The notes: generated from the letters alone by a model not told the origin. DNA of 64,000 nt from Neorhizobium tomejilense (GCA_002968845.1 PVBG01000003.1:248001-312000); one strand, 5' to 3'; shown: positions 26,232 to 35,708, counted from the stretch's first letter. Translations and numbers: made by a program.

Positions 26232-28223
26232 ATGAGGTTTGCCGCGAAGATCCGAGACTGGCTGCTCGCCAACGACCCGGCGCTGTCGCGCCTGCGCATG
26301 GCTGGACGGGTGACCCTGACCGTCATCGCCGCGGTGGCCTGCCTTGCGCTCATCCACGTCGCCAGCCTGGCGTTGCCGACGATCGCCTACGGACTTGCGA
26401 TCATCCTGTCGATCGAAGGCGGCGTCGCGGTGCGCGACCGGCTGCCGTCCGACCAGCTGAAGACGCGGCTGATCGGCTGCGTGGTCAGCCTCGTCTGCGT
26501 CGGGCTGGCTGCGGTGCTCGAAGACTACCGTTACATTTCCGATCCGATGTTCCTGGTCGTCATTGCCGGCGCTACGGTCGGGCGCGTCTACGGACCGCGC
26601 GGATTTGCGGTCGGCATGTTCGCATTTACGTCCTATTTCATGGGCGCCTACCTCAAGCCCGGCCTTTCCGACCTTCCGCTCGGAGCCATCGGCCCGGTGA
26701 TCGCGGTCGTTACCGGCCATCTGGTCCGCACCTATCTCCTGCCGGACGACTGGCGGCGGGATCTTCTGCAGTCGCTGGTGGCGATCCAGGGCAGGGTGGG
26801 CGATATCCTGATGAAGCTCGCGGTTCTGTCGAGCGGCGGGATCGTCTCGGACAGTGATCGGCGCGAATTGCGGCAGCTCGAGGAGCGGTTGAAGGACGTT
26901 GTGCTGATGGCCGAAGGCTTCCTTCCACGCACGGCAGACGGCACGATCGATCCGGAAGACGAACCGCTCACGTCCCTCACGATGAAGATTTTCGACGTGC
27001 ATCTCGCTGCGGAAAGCGTGATCGTCCTCTCCTTCGAGGCGCTGCCGCCCTTCATGCTCGTCCATGCGCTGATCGAGGGCGACCAGGACATGGCCGAAAA
27101 GATCGTAGCCAGCCCGGCGGTCGCGGGCGACGACCGGGTGGCGGAAAACGCAGCCGCCCTGATCTGGCTGCAGAAGGTCAGGATGGCCTTGGCGGAAGCC
27201 ATCGAGGACGGGCGGCGCGACCGTTTCCAGGCCATCGAGGATGCCGCGGCCGCGCCGGGGTCGGCAAAAATCGACTTCTCGCTCAGGAACCCGGTGATGC
27301 GATCCGCGGTGCAGATCACGACCGCATCGAGCCTGGCGATGGTTTTCGGCCTGATGTTGTCGCGCGACCGCTGGTTCTGGGCTGTGCTGACTGCCTTCCT
27401 GATCTTCACGAACACCAAGTCGCGCGGCGATGCGGCGATCAGGGCCCTTCAGCGCTCGATCGGCACGCTGCTCGGCATTGCATCCGGGCTGGTGCTGGCA
27501 ACGCTGATCGGCGGTTATCCGCTGGTTTCCGTGCCGATCGCGGCGCTCTGCATCTTCCTCGGCTTCTACTGCCTGCAGATCTCCTATGCGGCGATGACCT
27601 TCTTCATCTCGATCGTGCTCTGCTTGGTCTACGGCCTGACCGGGGTGCTGACCCTCGACCTCCTCCAGCTCAGGATCGAGGAAACGCTGATCGGCGCGCT
27701 TGCGGGAACCATCGTCGCCTTCCTCGTTTTCCCGGCATCGACACGCTCGACCCTCGATCTCGCGCTGGGGCGCTGGTTCGATGGCCTGCGCGAACTTCTT
27801 TCCGCGGTCAGGGAGGGCCGGAGCGGTTTTGAGATCATCGCGCTCTCCCACAAGCTCGACGCCGCCTATCGCGAGGTCACGCTCGCCGCGCGCCCGCTCG
27901 GCACCAGCTGGTCGGTTGTCAGCCGTCCGGGCCAGGTTCGCCAGACGCTCGGCATCTTCCTCGGCGCTACGTATTGGGCGCGGATCTTCGCCCGCAATGC
28001 GGTCCGGGCGGGGGAGAAGCCGGAAGGTGAGGTACTGGCGGCGCTGGAGGACGTGTTGAGCAATATCGGAGCGCTTTCGGCCCGCGGTTCGGAATGTTTC
28101 GTGGTAAAGCGCAAACTGAGCCGAGGCGCCAGCCGCCATCTGCCGATTTTCAAGCACGGCAGTCGGGTTGGCGTCGAAATGATCGGCACGATGCTGGGCA
28201 GGCTTTATCCCGCAACGGCATGA
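26232..28223 (+). CDS. FUSC-family membrane protein (probable aromatic acid/efflux transporter)
   Basis: A 663-residue protein with the FUSC/YccS layout. There is a first cluster of hydrophobic segments (about residues 22-160), a long cytoplasmic domain (160-355), and a second cluster (about 360-500) beginning SAVQITTASSLAMVFGLMLS and RDRWFWAVLTAFLIFTNTKS, the family signature. A cytoplasmic tail ends the protein. FUSC proteins include aromatic acid exporters such as AaeB. GAGG lies upstream of the ATG. The next gene, trmJ, is functionally unrelated. Confidence 0.88.
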   Translation: MRFAAKIRDWLLANDPALSRLRMAGRVTLTVIAAVACLALIHVASLALPTIAYGLAIILSIEGGVAVRDRLPSDQLKTRLIGCVVSLVCVGLAAVLEDYRYISDPMFLVVIAGATVGRVYGPRGFAVGMFAFTSYFMGAYLKPGLSDLPLGAIGPVIAVVTGHLVRTYLLPDDWRRDLLQSLVAIQGRVGDILMKLAVLSSGGIVSDSDRRELRQLEERLKDVVLMAEGFLPRTADGTIDPEDEPLTSLTMKIFDVHLAAESVIVLSFEALPPFMLVHALIEGDQDMAEKIVASPAVAGDDRVAENAAALIWLQKVRMALAEAIEDGRRDRFQAIEDAAAAPGSAKIDFSLRNPVMRSAVQITTASSLAMVFGLMLSRDRWFWAVLTAFLIFTNTKSRGDAAIRALQRSIGTLLGIASGLVLATLIGGYPLVSVPIAALCIFLGFYCLQISYAAMTFFISIVLCLVYGLTGVLTLDLLQLRIEETLIGALAGTIVAFLVFPASTRSTLDLALGRWFDGLRELLSAVREGRSGFEIIALSHKLDAAYREVTLAARPLGTSWSVVSRPGQVRQTLGIFLGATYWARIFARNAVRAGEKPEGEVLAALEDVLSNIGALSARGSECFVVKRKLSRGASRHLPIFKHGSRVGVEMIGTMLGRLYPATA

Positions 28224-28284
28224 GGCTTGCCGATTTCCTCGGGCACCGGTATTCCGGCCGTCGGATTTGGATACGGAAACACAA

Positions 28285-29136
28285 ATGTCAGGCACCAACA
28301 GCGAGCGCGAACTCATAGCCGAAGGACCGGCGGTCATCCTGGTCGAGCCGCAGCTCGGCGAGAATATCGGCATGGTGGCGCGCGCCATGGCCAATTTCGG
28401 CCTCGCGGAACTGCGCCTGGTCAAACCGCGCGACGGTTGGCCGAGCGAAAAGGCCCGCTCCGCCGCCTCCAAGGCCGACCACGTCATCGACGGCACCAAG
28501 GTGTTCGAAACGCTCGAGGAGGCGATCGCCGACCTCAATTTCGTTTATGCGACGACCGCGCGCGAACGTTACGGCTTCAAGCCGGTGCGCTCGCCGGTGA
28601 CCGCTGCCGAGACCCTGCGCACCAGGTTCAAGGCGGGCGAGAAGACCGGCATTCTCTTCGGCCGCGAACGCTGGGGCCTCACCAACGAGGAAGTGGCGCT
28701 GGCCGACGAGATCGTCACCTTTCCCGTCAACCCCGCCTTCGCTTCGCTGAACATCGCCCAGGCGGTGCTTCTGATGTCCTATGAATGGATGAAGTCGGGC
28801 ATGGACGATCTAACCGAGACGGTCTTTCTGCCGATCGAGCAGCGTCCTTCCACCAAGGAACAGGTCATTGGCCTGTTCGAGCATCTGGAAGAGGCATTGG
28901 ACGCCCGCAATTATTTCCATCCGCCCGCGAAAAAGCCAAGAATGATCGACAACCTCCGCGCAGTCATCTCGCGGCGGGGTTTTACGGAGCAGGAGATCAG
29001 CGTGTTCCGGGGCGTCATCAACTCGCTCGACCGTTTTCCCCGCGGATGGTCGAAAAAGGACGGGCCGAAGCCTGCAAAGGCGGATCTGCCCAAAGGGGCA
29101 TCTGGGGAGAAGACGGGGAATGACGCAGACGAATGA
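28285..29136 (+). CDS. trmJ: tRNA (cytidine/uridine-2'-O-)-methyltransferase TrmJ
   Basis: A 283-residue SPOUT methyltransferase that 2'-O-methylates position 32 of tRNAs. The knotted SAM-binding fold motifs are visible: [20 protein letters not shown] at the N-terminus, [24 protein letters not shown] (here [17 protein letters not shown]), and [20 protein letters not shown]. The C-terminal extension of about 70 residues is normal for TrmJ. The ATG at 28285 is preferred to an upstream TTG (28267) because GGA lies at a good distance. It overlaps murI by 17 bases. Confidence 0.9.
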   Translation: MSGTNSERELIAEGPAVILVEPQLGENIGMVARAMANFGLAELRLVKPRDGWPSEKARSAASKADHVIDGTKVFETLEEAIADLNFVYATTARERYGFKPVRSPVTAAETLRTRFKAGEKTGILFGRERWGLTNEEVALADEIVTFPVNPAFASLNIAQAVLLMSYEWMKSGMDDLTETVFLPIEQRPSTKEQVIGLFEHLEEALDARNYFHPPAKKPRMIDNLRAVISRRGFTEQEISVFRGVINSLDRFPRGWSKKDGPKPAKADLPKGASGEKTGNDADE

Positions 29137-29917
29137 ATCGAAACCCGTGCTGATGTTCGATTCGGGCATCGGCGGGCTGACCGTGCTGCGCGAGGCGCGT
29201 GTGCTGATCCCGGAACGCGGCTTCATCTATGTCGCCGACGATGCCGGTTTCCCCTACGGCGACTGGGAGGAGCCGGCCCTGCGCGAGAGGGTGATAGCGC
29301 TCTTTGCAAAACTCCTCGATGAATACGATCCCGAAGTCTGCGTCATCTCCTGCAATACTGCTTTCACCCTGGTCGGCGCGGATCTGCGCGAAACCTTTCC
29401 GAAAATGACCTTCGTCGGCACCGTCCCGGCGATCAAGCCGGCTGCCGAACGCACCCGCTCCGGCCTGGTCTCCGTTCTCGCGACCCCCGGCACGGTCAAG
29501 CGCGCCTATACCCGCGACCTCATCCAGTCTTTTGCCACCCAGTGTCATGTGCGCCTCGTCGGCTCGCAGAACCTCGCCCGCATGGCGGAAGCGTATATTC
29601 GGGGCGAGACGATTTCCGACGAGGCGGTGCTGGCCGAGATCGCGCCTTGTTTCGTCGAGAAGGACGACCGGAAAACCGATATCGTCGTGCTCGCCTGCAC
29701 CCATTACCCCTTCATGGCCAATGTGTTCCGCAGACTTGCCCCCTGGCCGGTGGATTGGCTCGACCCCGCCGAGGCGATCGCTCGGCAGGCACGTCGAAAA
29801 GTGCCGCTGGTCGAGGGCGCCGAACACCCCGACAATTACGATTTCGCCGTCTTCACCTCCGGCAATCCCGATTTCGCCACCCGCCGCCTGATGCAGGGTT
29901 TCGGTCTCAGGACCTGA
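29120..29917 (+). CDS. murI: glutamate racemase
   Basis: A 265-residue racemase supplying D-glutamate for peptidoglycan. The N-terminal [15 protein letters not shown], the catalytic cysteine motifs VISCNTAFT and VLACTHYPF, and the intervening [13 protein letters not shown] are present. The first cysteine motif reads CNTAFT where CNTAS/AT is more usual. The ATG lies inside the trmJ end, indicating coupling. A terminator-like hairpin follows. Confidence 0.94.
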   Translation: MTQTNESKPVLMFDSGIGGLTVLREARVLIPERGFIYVADDAGFPYGDWEEPALRERVIALFAKLLDEYDPEVCVISCNTAFTLVGADLRETFPKMTFVGTVPAIKPAAERTRSGLVSVLATPGTVKRAYTRDLIQSFATQCHVRLVGSQNLARMAEAYIRGETISDEAVLAEIAPCFVEKDDRKTDIVVLACTHYPFMANVFRRLAPWPVDWLDPAEAIARQARRKVPLVEGAEHPDNYDFAVFTSGNPDFATRRLMQGFGLRT

Positions 29918-29932
29918 GCACCATCGAGCAAT

Positions 29933-29956
29933 GTGGCTTATTTGCCACGCTTTTTT
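29933..29956 (+). terminator. probable terminator after murI
   Basis: GTGGC and GCCAC form a short stem around a 6-base loop, followed by GC and six T residues. Confidence 0.6.
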
Positions 29957-29985
29957 CGCGATGACTGCAATTCGCGATTGTGCGC

Positions 29986-30013
29986 TTGCTCATCGGGCGA
30001 TCTCGTGTATTAT
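29986..30013 (+). promoter_or_regulatory. candidate promoter for the micro-ORF/DUF1127-like unit
   Basis: TTGCTC and TATTAT are separated by 16 bases, about 37 bases upstream of the ATG at 30050. Confidence 0.5.
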
Positions 30014-30049
30014 TTATCCATTCCGCAAATCGAACACAGGAGGCGTGAA

Positions 30050-30154
30050 ATGAAGTCCATTACCATGTATATGCGCCTTTCTGGCGGAACGGCTATTGTG
30101 GCCTCGGTGTCTCGCACATCGATGCCGGCCGGCATGTGCTTCCAGGCTGTGTAA
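30050..30154 (+). CDS. 34-residue micro-protein, unknown
   Basis: A short frame with a strong ribosome-binding site (AGGAGGCGTGAA before the ATG) and a promoter upstream. The peptide begins MKSITMYMRLSGGTAIVASV and ends in GMCFQAV. It has no recognisable domain; it could be a small protein or a leader peptide controlling the downstream DUF1127-like gene 146 bases away. The quality of the translation signal is the only evidence for it. Confidence 0.5.
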   Translation: MKSITMYMRLSGGTAIVASVSRTSMPAGMCFQAV

Positions 30155-30300
30155 GGCTGGATTTCCGCCGTTTTGGCACTTTTCCCATTGATCTGACGTG
30201 ACCGGCTGACGACGCGATTTATCGCGTTTCCGCGTCCGCATCCGCACGTCTTTCTTCATCTCAGAGGACCTGGTCGCGACACGCGCCGGGACGAAAAATC

Positions 30301-30537
30301 ATGCGTGAATCACAATTTATGGTTGCTGATACCCTTTCGGCTGCGGTTCATGAACTCTGCCGCGAACATGGCGTCTGGAAGACTGCCGGTGCACTGCTCC
30401 TGGCAGCCTGGAGACGTCGTCAAGAAGAGAACCAAATCTCTGATCTTTCCAATCGGATGCGCCGCGATGTCGGTTTCCCCGAACTCGAGGACGACCGCGG
30501 AAATGTCCGGTTCATCCTTTGGGACCTCCGGCTGTGA
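30301..30537 (+). CDS. DUF1127-like small protein
   Basis: A 78-residue protein. Residues about 28-60 (AGALLLAAWRRRQEENQISD, then LSNRMRRDVGFPE) match the DUF1127 pattern of a hydrophobic/Trp-Arg helix followed by LSxxxxRDxG. The start ATG has GGGACG at nine bases; a second in-frame Met is at residue 7. It is larger than the two DUF1127 proteins at 17 kb, with a divergent C-terminus. A GC-rich hairpin without a T-run follows at about 30549-30573. Confidence 0.75.
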   Translation: MRESQFMVADTLSAAVHELCREHGVWKTAGALLLAAWRRRQEENQISDLSNRMRRDVGFPELEDDRGNVRFILWDLRL

Positions 30538-30611
30538 AAGGACTGGGATGGGTCCCCGGCGGGCTTGCCGCCGGGGCCTCACATGAAGGTCCTATGTCTG
30601 GAGTTGAGACA

Positions 30612-31064
30612 ATGACGGCCATCTTCCGCAAACTTTGCCGTGACGATATGGCGGAGGCTGCGAGCGTTCACCGTACGTCCTTCACAGAACGGCTGCCGTG
30701 GCTCGCTCAGCTTCACACGCCGGAGGAGGATCGCGGATACTGGAGAGGGCATCTCTTCGCGACCTGCGACATCTGGGGCGCCGAAAGGGACGGCACCTTG
30801 CTCGGCGTCATCGCCTTTCGCAAGGATTGGGTCGACCAGCTCTATATCCTGCCGAGCGTGCAGGGGCAGGGGATCGGTTCCCGGCTCCTGGACATCGCCA
30901 AAGGAGCCCATCCGCAGCTTTTTCTCTGGACCTTCCAGCGCAATACCGCAGCCCGCCGTTTCTATGAGACGCATGGTTTCGTCGCAACCGAGGAGACTGA
31001 TGGCTCAGGCAATGAGGAGAAAGAGCCGGATGTCCTCTATCGCTGGCGCATGACGACTGAATAA
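30612..31064 (+). CDS. GNAT family N-acetyltransferase
   Basis: A 150-residue GNAT acyltransferase. The acetyl-CoA loop reads LYILPSVQGQGIGSRLLDIA (about residues 77-96), followed by FQRNTAARRFYETHGF, a typical motif B. The ATG at 30612 has GGAG eight bases upstream; the frame extends upstream without better support. Substrate unknown. Confidence 0.88.
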   Translation: MTAIFRKLCRDDMAEAASVHRTSFTERLPWLAQLHTPEEDRGYWRGHLFATCDIWGAERDGTLLGVIAFRKDWVDQLYILPSVQGQGIGSRLLDIAKGAHPQLFLWTFQRNTAARRFYETHGFVATEETDGSGNEEKEPDVLYRWRMTTE

Positions 31065-31127
31065 ACACCGCTTGCAAACTGAAAAATTCGGTGGCTTGCT
31101 CCCTCTATTCCATGGAGGAGAATCCGC

Positions 31128-31766
31128 ATGTCGCTTGAACACTGGCTCGCTTTCGTCGCCGCTTCGTCGGTTCTCCTGGCCATTCCGGGGCCGACGATCC
31201 TGCTCGTCATTTCCTATGCGCTGAGCCATGGCCGCAAGGTGGCGTCCGCAACGGTTGCCGGCACGGCCTTGGGCGATTTCACGGCGATGACCGCGTCCAT
31301 GCTCGGGTTGGGCGCATTGCTTGCGACCTCTGCAGCCCTCTTCACTGTGTTGAAATGGGTGGGCGCCGCCTATCTCATCTATCTCGGCATCAAGCTCTGG
31401 CGCGCGCCGGTTTCCGAGCGGGCCGCCGATCTCGGCGAGGCCGAGGTGACGTCCGTAAAACCCTTCAAGATTTTCCTGCACACCTATGTGGTCACCGCAC
31501 TGAACCCGAAGAGCATCGTCTTCTTCGTGGCCTTCCTGCCGCAGTTCCTGGACCTCAGCCAGCCGCTGTTCTTCCAGATGGTGGTCTTCGAAGTGACCTT
31601 CCTGGTGCTCGCGACCCTGAACGCCACGCTCTACGGCCTGCTGGCCTCGATGGCGCGCAACACGATCCGCAAGCCGAAGGTCCAGCGGATCGTCAACCGC
31701 ACCGGCGGTTCGTTGATGATCGGTGCCGGCCTGTTGTCGGTCGGCTTCAAGCGCGCAGCCGCCTGA
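31128..31766 (+). CDS. LysE/RhtB family amino-acid exporter
   Basis: A 212-residue LysE-superfamily transporter with about six hydrophobic segments. The N-terminal AIPGPTILLVISYALSHGRK is the family signature, with KWVGAAYLIYLGIKLWRAP and ALNPKSIVFFVAFLPQFLD following. Such proteins export amino acids such as lysine, threonine or homoserine. It is followed 23 bases later by a GFA protein and then a second LysE gene. Confidence 0.92.
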   Translation: MSLEHWLAFVAASSVLLAIPGPTILLVISYALSHGRKVASATVAGTALGDFTAMTASMLGLGALLATSAALFTVLKWVGAAYLIYLGIKLWRAPVSERAADLGEAEVTSVKPFKIFLHTYVVTALNPKSIVFFVAFLPQFLDLSQPLFFQMVVFEVTFLVLATLNATLYGLLASMARNTIRKPKVQRIVNRTGGSLMIGAGLLSVGFKRAAA

Positions 31767-31789
31767 GCTTCGTCAAGGAGGAACAGCTG

Positions 31790-32161
31790 ATGATCACCGG
31801 GCGTTGCCATTGCGGCGAGACCGTTTTCGAGATCAAGGGTGAATTGCCGCAGGCACTCACCCGCTGCACCTGCACTTACTGCTCAAGGCGCGGCGCGCTC
31901 CATGCCTATTACGAGCCGACGCAGGTGAAGGTCACGGCCAATGCCGCGACCGACAAGGTCTATCGATGGAATTCCAAGATGGTGGCGCATCATTTCTGCG
32001 GTACATGCGGCTGCACCACCTATAGCGACAGCCCGGATTTCCAGATGGACGGCACCTGGGACGGCAAGACCCGGCGTATCGCCGTGAATGCACGATTGTT
32101 CGACGATTTCGATGCCGAGGAATGGCCTCACACGGTCATCGACGGCCGGCATCTCTGGTAG
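31790..32161 (+). CDS. GFA (CENP-V type) zinc-binding family protein
   Basis: A 123-residue protein with the GFA fold. Zinc-ligand cysteine motifs are visible as GRCHCGETVFE, LTRCTCTYCSRRG and HHFCGTCGCTTY. The family includes glutathione-dependent formaldehyde-activating enzymes, but many members have unknown substrates. AAGGAGG precedes the ATG at 31790. It sits between two LysE exporters in one apparent transcription unit. Confidence 0.9.
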   Translation: MITGRCHCGETVFEIKGELPQALTRCTCTYCSRRGALHAYYEPTQVKVTANAATDKVYRWNSKMVAHHFCGTCGCTTYSDSPDFQMDGTWDGKTRRIAVNARLFDDFDAEEWPHTVIDGRHLW

Positions 32162-32171
32162 GAGAAGAGCG

Positions 32172-32804
32172 ATGAGTGACGTGACCCTGCTTGCTTTCGC
32201 GATCGTCGCGTTCATCGGCATCGCCACGCCTGGGCCGACGGTGCTGCTGGCGCTCACCAACGGCTCGCGTTACGGCCTTCGCCGCGCCCTGCCGGGCATG
32301 GCGGGCGCGATGATCTCCGACTTCGTATTGATCGGCGCAGTAGCGCTCGGCCTCGGCGCATTGCTGGCGGCCTCCGAATTCTGGTTCTCGGTCGTCAAGT
32401 GGCTGGGTGCCGGTTATCTTGCATTTCTCGGCCTGATGCTCCTGCGCTCGAAAGGCTCGCTTGACGTAACGGCAGGCGATGCTGCGGCCGGTTCGGGTTC
32501 CGCAACGTCAATCTTCCTGAAGAGCTTCCTCGTCGCGGTGACCAATCCCAAGGGATACCTGTTCTTCTCGGCTTTCCTGCCGCAATTTATCGTGCCGGAT
32601 GCGCCGCAGTTTCAGCAATATGCGATCCTGGCAATGGTCTTCGCGCTGATCGATTTTGCCGTTATGTTCGGTTATGCGCTGCTCGGCTCGCGTGCCGTGC
32701 ATCTTCTGAAGAAGAAGGGTGCGCTCTGGCTCGACAGGCTCTGCGGTGGGGCGCTTCTGGCGCTTGCCGGCTCGTTGGCATTCTATCGTCGCGCGGCATC
32801 CTGA
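32172..32804 (+). CDS. LysE/RhtB family amino-acid exporter
   Basis: A 210-residue LysE-type transporter, paralogous to the one at 31128. Signature segments are GIATPGPTVLLALTNGSRYG, VVKWLGAGYLAFLGLMLL and TNPKGYLFFSAFLPQFI. AGGAGAAG precedes the ATG at 32172. It is 10 bases from the GFA gene, so co-expression is likely. Substrate unknown. Confidence 0.92.
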   Translation: MSDVTLLAFAIVAFIGIATPGPTVLLALTNGSRYGLRRALPGMAGAMISDFVLIGAVALGLGALLAASEFWFSVVKWLGAGYLAFLGLMLLRSKGSLDVTAGDAAAGSGSATSIFLKSFLVAVTNPKGYLFFSAFLPQFIVPDAPQFQQYAILAMVFALIDFAVMFGYALLGSRAVHLLKKKGALWLDRLCGGALLALAGSLAFYRRAAS

Positions 32805-32929
32805 GCGGTTTCGCAAAGGCTTGTGCATTTTCGATCTTGCCCGGCGAAACGAATCCCGATCTCTGTTAGAGTTCCGGAGTCGCGGCTTCTAACGGTCACC
32901 GCGAAGAGACAGCATACGAGGTAAGTGCA

Positions 32930-34444
32930 TTGCAGGTCGGCATCGATATGGGAATTGTGTCCGGGGGCGATCCGGCCAAGCTCGATATCGAGGAGCTTCT
33001 GGCGACCCGTCTGCTCGTGCAGGGAAATTCCGGCTCCGGCAAGTCGCATCTCCTGCGCCGCCTGCTGGAACAATCCGCGCCCTGGGTGCAGCAGGTGGTG
33101 ATCGATCCAGAAGGCGATTTCGTCACTTTGTCTGAAAAATTCGGCCATGTGGTGGTCGATGGCGAGCGCAGCGAGGCCGAGCTTGCCGGCATCGCCAACC
33201 GTATCCGCAAGAATCGCGTCTCCTGCGTCCTGACGCTCGAGGGCCTCGATCTCGAAGAGCAGATGCGCGCTGCCGCCGCTTTCCTGAACGGCATGTTCGA
33301 TGCCGACCGCGAATACTGGTATCCGGTCCTGGTCGTGGTCGACGAGGCGCAGATGTTTGCGCCATCGGTCGGCGGCGATGTGTCGGAAGACGCCAGAAAG
33401 CTTTCGCTCGGCGCCATGACCAACCTGATGTGCCGTGGTCGAAAGCGCGGCCTTGCCGGCGTCATCGCGACCCAGCGGCTCGCAAAGCTCGCCAAGAACG
33501 TCGCCGCCGAAGCCTCCAACTTCCTGATGGGCCGCACCTTCCTCGATATCGATATGGCCCGCGCCGCCGATCTGCTCGGCATGGACCGTCGCCAGGCGGA
33601 AATGTTCCGTGATCTGAAGCGCGGCAATTTCGTTGCCCTCGGCCCGGCACTGTCCCGTCGCCCGTTGCCGATCGTCATCGGTACGGTCGAGACGTCGGCG
33701 CGCTCTTCCAGCCCGAAGCTGATGCCGCTGCCGGATGCACCGCAGGATGTCGAGGACCTGATCTTCACGCCGGATCCGGAAGAATTCACCCGGCCGATGG
33801 TCCGCCGCGCCCCGCCGGCGCCGCGGCCGACGACGGATATCCTGGCCGAACTGTCGCGCTCGATACCCGCCGCCATCTCGGCGCCGCAGGAGTCGCGTGT
33901 CGCCCAGCCAGAATTGTCCGCCGAGGAGCGCGAAGAGCGGCTGTCGGCCGTGCTGTCGGAAATTCTCGACGATCCGCAATCCGCCTACCGGACGGATTCC
34001 GTCCTATATCAGGATTTTCTGGTGCGCGCCCGGATGCGGCGCCTGCCGGGTCCGCCGCTCTCGCTCGGTGAATTCCGCCGCCGCACGGCGATCGCCCGCT
34101 CGGGTGTCGACGAGGAAACCGCTTCCAGCGAGGCCTGGGGAACAGCGCTGTCGCTGTCATCCGGCGTTTCGGATGACCTGCAGGGCGTTTTCCTGCTGAT
34201 GGCGAAGGCAGCGATATCAGGCGAACCATGCCCGTCGGATGCGCGGATCGCCCGGGCCTACGGCACCCACTCGGCGCGTCGCGCCCGTCGCCTGCTCGGT
34301 TATTTCGAGGAACAGGGCCTGATCGTCGTGCATGCGGACTTTTCGGGCAAACGTATTGTTGCCTTCCCGGATCTGCAGGCGGAGACCGCGCCGGGCAGCG
34401 CCGATGCGCCGGATGAGGGCGAGGCGAGGGCCGCTGCCGAATAG
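32930..34444 (+). CDS. HerA-like/DUF87 ATP-binding protein
   Basis: A 504-residue P-loop ATPase of the HerA/FtsK-like group. Walker A is GNSGSGKSH (residues 32-39) and Walker B is LVVVDEAQMF (about 136-145). RGRKRGLAGVIATQR, typical of this group, follows. The C-terminal 180 residues are separate, and the last part (about 410-480) looks like a winged-helix. The TTG at 32930 has GAGG at nine bases; an ATG at 32948 is an alternative. HerA proteins are DNA translocases working with a nuclease, but no NurA gene is adjacent. Role unknown. Confidence 0.85.
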   Translation: MQVGIDMGIVSGGDPAKLDIEELLATRLLVQGNSGSGKSHLLRRLLEQSAPWVQQVVIDPEGDFVTLSEKFGHVVVDGERSEAELAGIANRIRKNRVSCVLTLEGLDLEEQMRAAAAFLNGMFDADREYWYPVLVVVDEAQMFAPSVGGDVSEDARKLSLGAMTNLMCRGRKRGLAGVIATQRLAKLAKNVAAEASNFLMGRTFLDIDMARAADLLGMDRRQAEMFRDLKRGNFVALGPALSRRPLPIVIGTVETSARSSSPKLMPLPDAPQDVEDLIFTPDPEEFTRPMVRRAPPAPRPTTDILAELSRSIPAAISAPQESRVAQPELSAEEREERLSAVLSEILDDPQSAYRTDSVLYQDFLVRARMRRLPGPPLSLGEFRRRTAIARSGVDEETASSEAWGTALSLSSGVSDDLQGVFLLMAKAAISGEPCPSDARIARAYGTHSARRARRLLGYFEEQGLIVVHADFSGKRIVAFPDLQAETAPGSADAPDEGEARAAAE

Positions 34445-34448
34445 GCGG

Positions 34449-34694
34449 TCAGTGGATGTGAAAATGCGCTTCCACCGCCGCGGCGATAAAGGCGCGCCGG
34501 GCCTCCGAAGGTCTCGACTTTCCCTTTAATGCTTCGTCGCAAACCTGTTCCGCCAGATGATGCTGGCTGCCGTGATAGGCCGGCCAGAAACGGTCGAGGA
34601 CTGTTTTTGCCTCGCGTACCGTCTTGACGGTGCGGACCATGCCGGTTTCGGGATTTTCGATCCTGATCGGGCTGCTCCAGAGTTTCGATTTCAT
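34449..34694 (-). CDS. DUF982 protein
   Basis: An 81-residue protein of the DUF982 family, common in rhizobia and often in many copies. It starts MKSKLWSSPIRIENPETG, then VRTVKTVREAKTVLDRFWP, and SRPSEARRAFIAAAVEAH near the end. AAGGAGGTGTCGTGTC precedes the ATG at 34694, a strong site. It is convergent with the HerA-like gene. Function unknown. Confidence 0.85.
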   Translation of the reverse strand: MKSKLWSSPIRIENPETGMVRTVKTVREAKTVLDRFWPAYHGSQHHLAEQVCDEALKGKSRPSEARRAFIAAAVEAHFHIH

Positions 34695-34992
34695 GACACG
34701 ACACCTCCTTCCCTTAAGATGGTACGAACCCTCCGTTCCGTCAAAAAAGCCTGTAGACAGCCTTGCCGAAAGGTTAAGAGGTCGGTGCAGTTGACATTCC
34801 TGTGACATCCGCCTAAACACCGCGCCAACGCCGGGCCGAAAGACCCGGTGTTTCACTGACATGTCCCGTGGTTTTCTCCGGACGCTTTCGTGAGAGACCT
34901 GTCAGAGCTCTTAAATCAGGGCTCAGAGGAGGGCGTGTTTCCTTGATCCGGCTTGGCAACAAGTCGGTGTAACCGTTTGATAAGGAAATACG

Positions 34993-35610
34993 ATGAGCAA
35001 GCGCGAATCGTCCAAATACAAGATCGACCGCCGTATGGGCGAAAACATCTGGGGCCGTCCGAAGTCCCCGGTGAACCGCCGCGAATACGGCCCGGGCCAG
35101 CATGGCCAGCGCCGCAAGGGCAAGCTTTCCGACTTCGGCGTGCAGCTGCGCGCCAAGCAGAAGCTCAAGGGCTATTACGGCGACCTGCGCGAAAAGCAGT
35201 TCCGCTCCATCTATGACGAAGCCAACCGCCGCAAGGGCGACACTTCGGAGAACCTGATCGGCCTGCTCGAATCGCGCCTCGACGCGATCGTCTACCGCGC
35301 CAAGTTCGTTCCGACGGTCTTTGCTGCCCGCCAGTTCGTCAACCATGGCCACGTCACCGTCAACGGCGTCCGCGTCAACATCGGTTCCTACCGTTGCAAG
35401 GCCGGCGACGTTATCGAAGTCCGCCAGAAGTCGAAGCAGCTCGTCACGGTTCTCGAAGCCGTTTCGCTCGCTGAACGCGACGTTCCCGACTATATCGAAG
35501 CCGACCACAACAAGATGGTTGCCACCTTCGCCCGCATTCCTGGCCTGAGCGACGTTCCTTACGCCGTCATCATGGAACCGCAGCTGGTCGTCGAATTCTA
35601 CTCGCGTTGA
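34993..35610 (+). CDS. rpsD: 30S ribosomal protein S4
   Basis: A 205-residue S4, the primary 16S rRNA-binding protein of the small-subunit body, also an assembly and translational-accuracy factor. The start [20 protein letters not shown] and the S4 RNA-binding domain ([38 protein letters not shown]) are diagnostic. TAAGGA lies upstream of the ATG. It stands alone here, away from the alpha operon, as in other rhizobia. Confidence 0.97.
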   Translation: MSKRESSKYKIDRRMGENIWGRPKSPVNRREYGPGQHGQRRKGKLSDFGVQLRAKQKLKGYYGDLREKQFRSIYDEANRRKGDTSENLIGLLESRLDAIVYRAKFVPTVFAARQFVNHGHVTVNGVRVNIGSYRCKAGDVIEVRQKSKQLVTVLEAVSLAERDVPDYIEADHNKMVATFARIPGLSDVPYAVIMEPQLVVEFYSR

Positions 35611-35640
35611 TGAATTGCCCTTCGGGGCGGTTCTGCGACA

Positions 35641-35674
35641 CAAAAGAAAAGCCGCCTTTCGAGGCGGCTTTTTT
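35641..35674. terminator. bidirectional Rho-independent terminator between rpsD and sthA
   Basis: AAGCCGCC, loop TTTCGA, GGCGGCTT with a T-run on the plus strand and an A-rich flank (AAAAGAAAA) giving a T-run on the minus strand. It can serve both convergent genes. Confidence 0.88.
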
Positions 35675-35708
35675 CGTTTGATCGGACAGGTTGGCCGGAG
35701 CTACCGCC

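Noticed and set aside
25599..28538. Long minus-strand open frame of about 980 codons
   Set aside because: It mirrors the FUSC gene and its neighbours; composition is His/Arg/Asp-rich and low in hydrophobics, typical of a shadow frame.
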